Positions 55,244 to 55,284 of a stretch of 55,284 bases of DNA are shown here, piece by piece. The stretch is from an uncultured Alphaproteobacteria bacterium (GTDB taxonomy: Bacteria > Pseudomonadota > Alphaproteobacteria > Rhodobacterales > Rhodobacteraceae). Position 1 is the first letter of the stretch. The number at the start of each line of letters is the position of its first letter. Where the stretch lies: contig CACKLF010000008.1 in the NCBI GenBank assembly GCA_902600895.1, forward strand, positions 1 to 55,284, in the 5' to 3' direction. The notes below the pieces were generated by a model. It did not search any database. It saw only the letters and a list, made by a program, of their open reading frames with translations, and had not been told where the DNA came from. Position numbers and translations under genes: made by a program.

Positions 55244-55284
55244 ATCTAATCCTTGGATCTAAAATTCCGTATAAAACATCCGCT
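55236..55284 (-). CDS. DppB-like ABC permease, C-terminal end only
   Basis: The last 15 codons before a TAA read ADVLYGILDPRIRYE, the characteristic end of DppB-type permeases, whose stop overlaps the ATG of the following DppC-like gene. The rest lies outside the window. It completes the permease pair. Confidence 0.8.
   Translation of the reverse strand, partial: ADVLYGILDPRIRYE

Noticed and set aside
1-55284. tRNA, rRNA, CRISPR arrays, insertion sequences or prophage genes
   Set aside because: Intergenic gaps are all under 300 bases, no repeat-spacer pattern or transposase/integrase motif was seen, and no gap showed tRNA-like arms.

Overview
The window looks like a chromosomal segment from a low-GC (mid-30s percent by eye) alphaproteobacterium, most probably a streamlined marine member of the Rhodobacterales. 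The evidence is gene order and protein type: rho-mnmE-mnmG-rsmG-parA-parB beside the replication origin, rph-rdgB-hemW facing hrcA-grpE, rnd-kdsD-lptCAB-hpf-ptsN, a complex I NDUFA9-like gene next to uppP, GST-queG-SDR, and rlmN next to an invasion-associated locus B gene. The lineage is inferred from this synteny and from protein sequence; no database search was possible. The window is almost fully coding, with no rRNA, tRNA, insertion sequence or CRISPR array that I can see, and no gene-free stretch above 300 bases.

Left part (1-7.9 kb): an origin-proximal operon for transcription termination (rho, cut by the window edge), tRNA and rRNA modification (mnmE, mnmG, rsmG) and chromosome segregation (parA, parB). 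Two perfect 16-bp parS palindromes sit inside the first codons of mnmG and rsmG. parA is broken by one missing base in a T run. Converging on parB is a ten-gene minus-strand row, rph-rdgB-xdhA-xdhB-xdhC-ABC transporter (4 genes)-hemW. The xanthine dehydrogenase and BMP-type transporter genes form a purine uptake and oxidation module set between the housekeeping genes rdgB and hemW.

Middle part (18.7-43.1 kb): protein quality control (hrcA-grpE, dnaK-dnaJ) with mutS; then rnd, kdsD and lptCAB for LPS precursor and transport, a shortened hibernation factor and ptsN. A set of single genes and short operons follows for cell envelope and tRNA/rRNA modification: uppP, queG, two L,D-transpeptidases, a CAP-domain lipoprotein, rlmN and an ialB-like gene. 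Next is leuC-leuD-leuB with a trailing acetyltransferase gene. A consensus DnaA box lies in the spacer of the candidate dnaK promoter.

Right part (43.1-55.3 kb): a chemosensory island with a methyl-accepting receptor, CheR, CheA, CheY, CheB, a 478-residue protein with repeated CheW-like domains and a 103-residue orphan, plus an acyl-CoA synthetase gene directly behind cheR. No flagellar or pilus gene is present. Divergent from this operon is a tightly packed three-gene operon of two cyclic-nucleotide-binding-fold proteins flanking an unrecognised 291-residue protein. I regard this trio, with the chemosensory operon, as the best candidate for an undescribed system. The window ends in a dipeptide-type ABC permease pair, the second gene cut by the edge.
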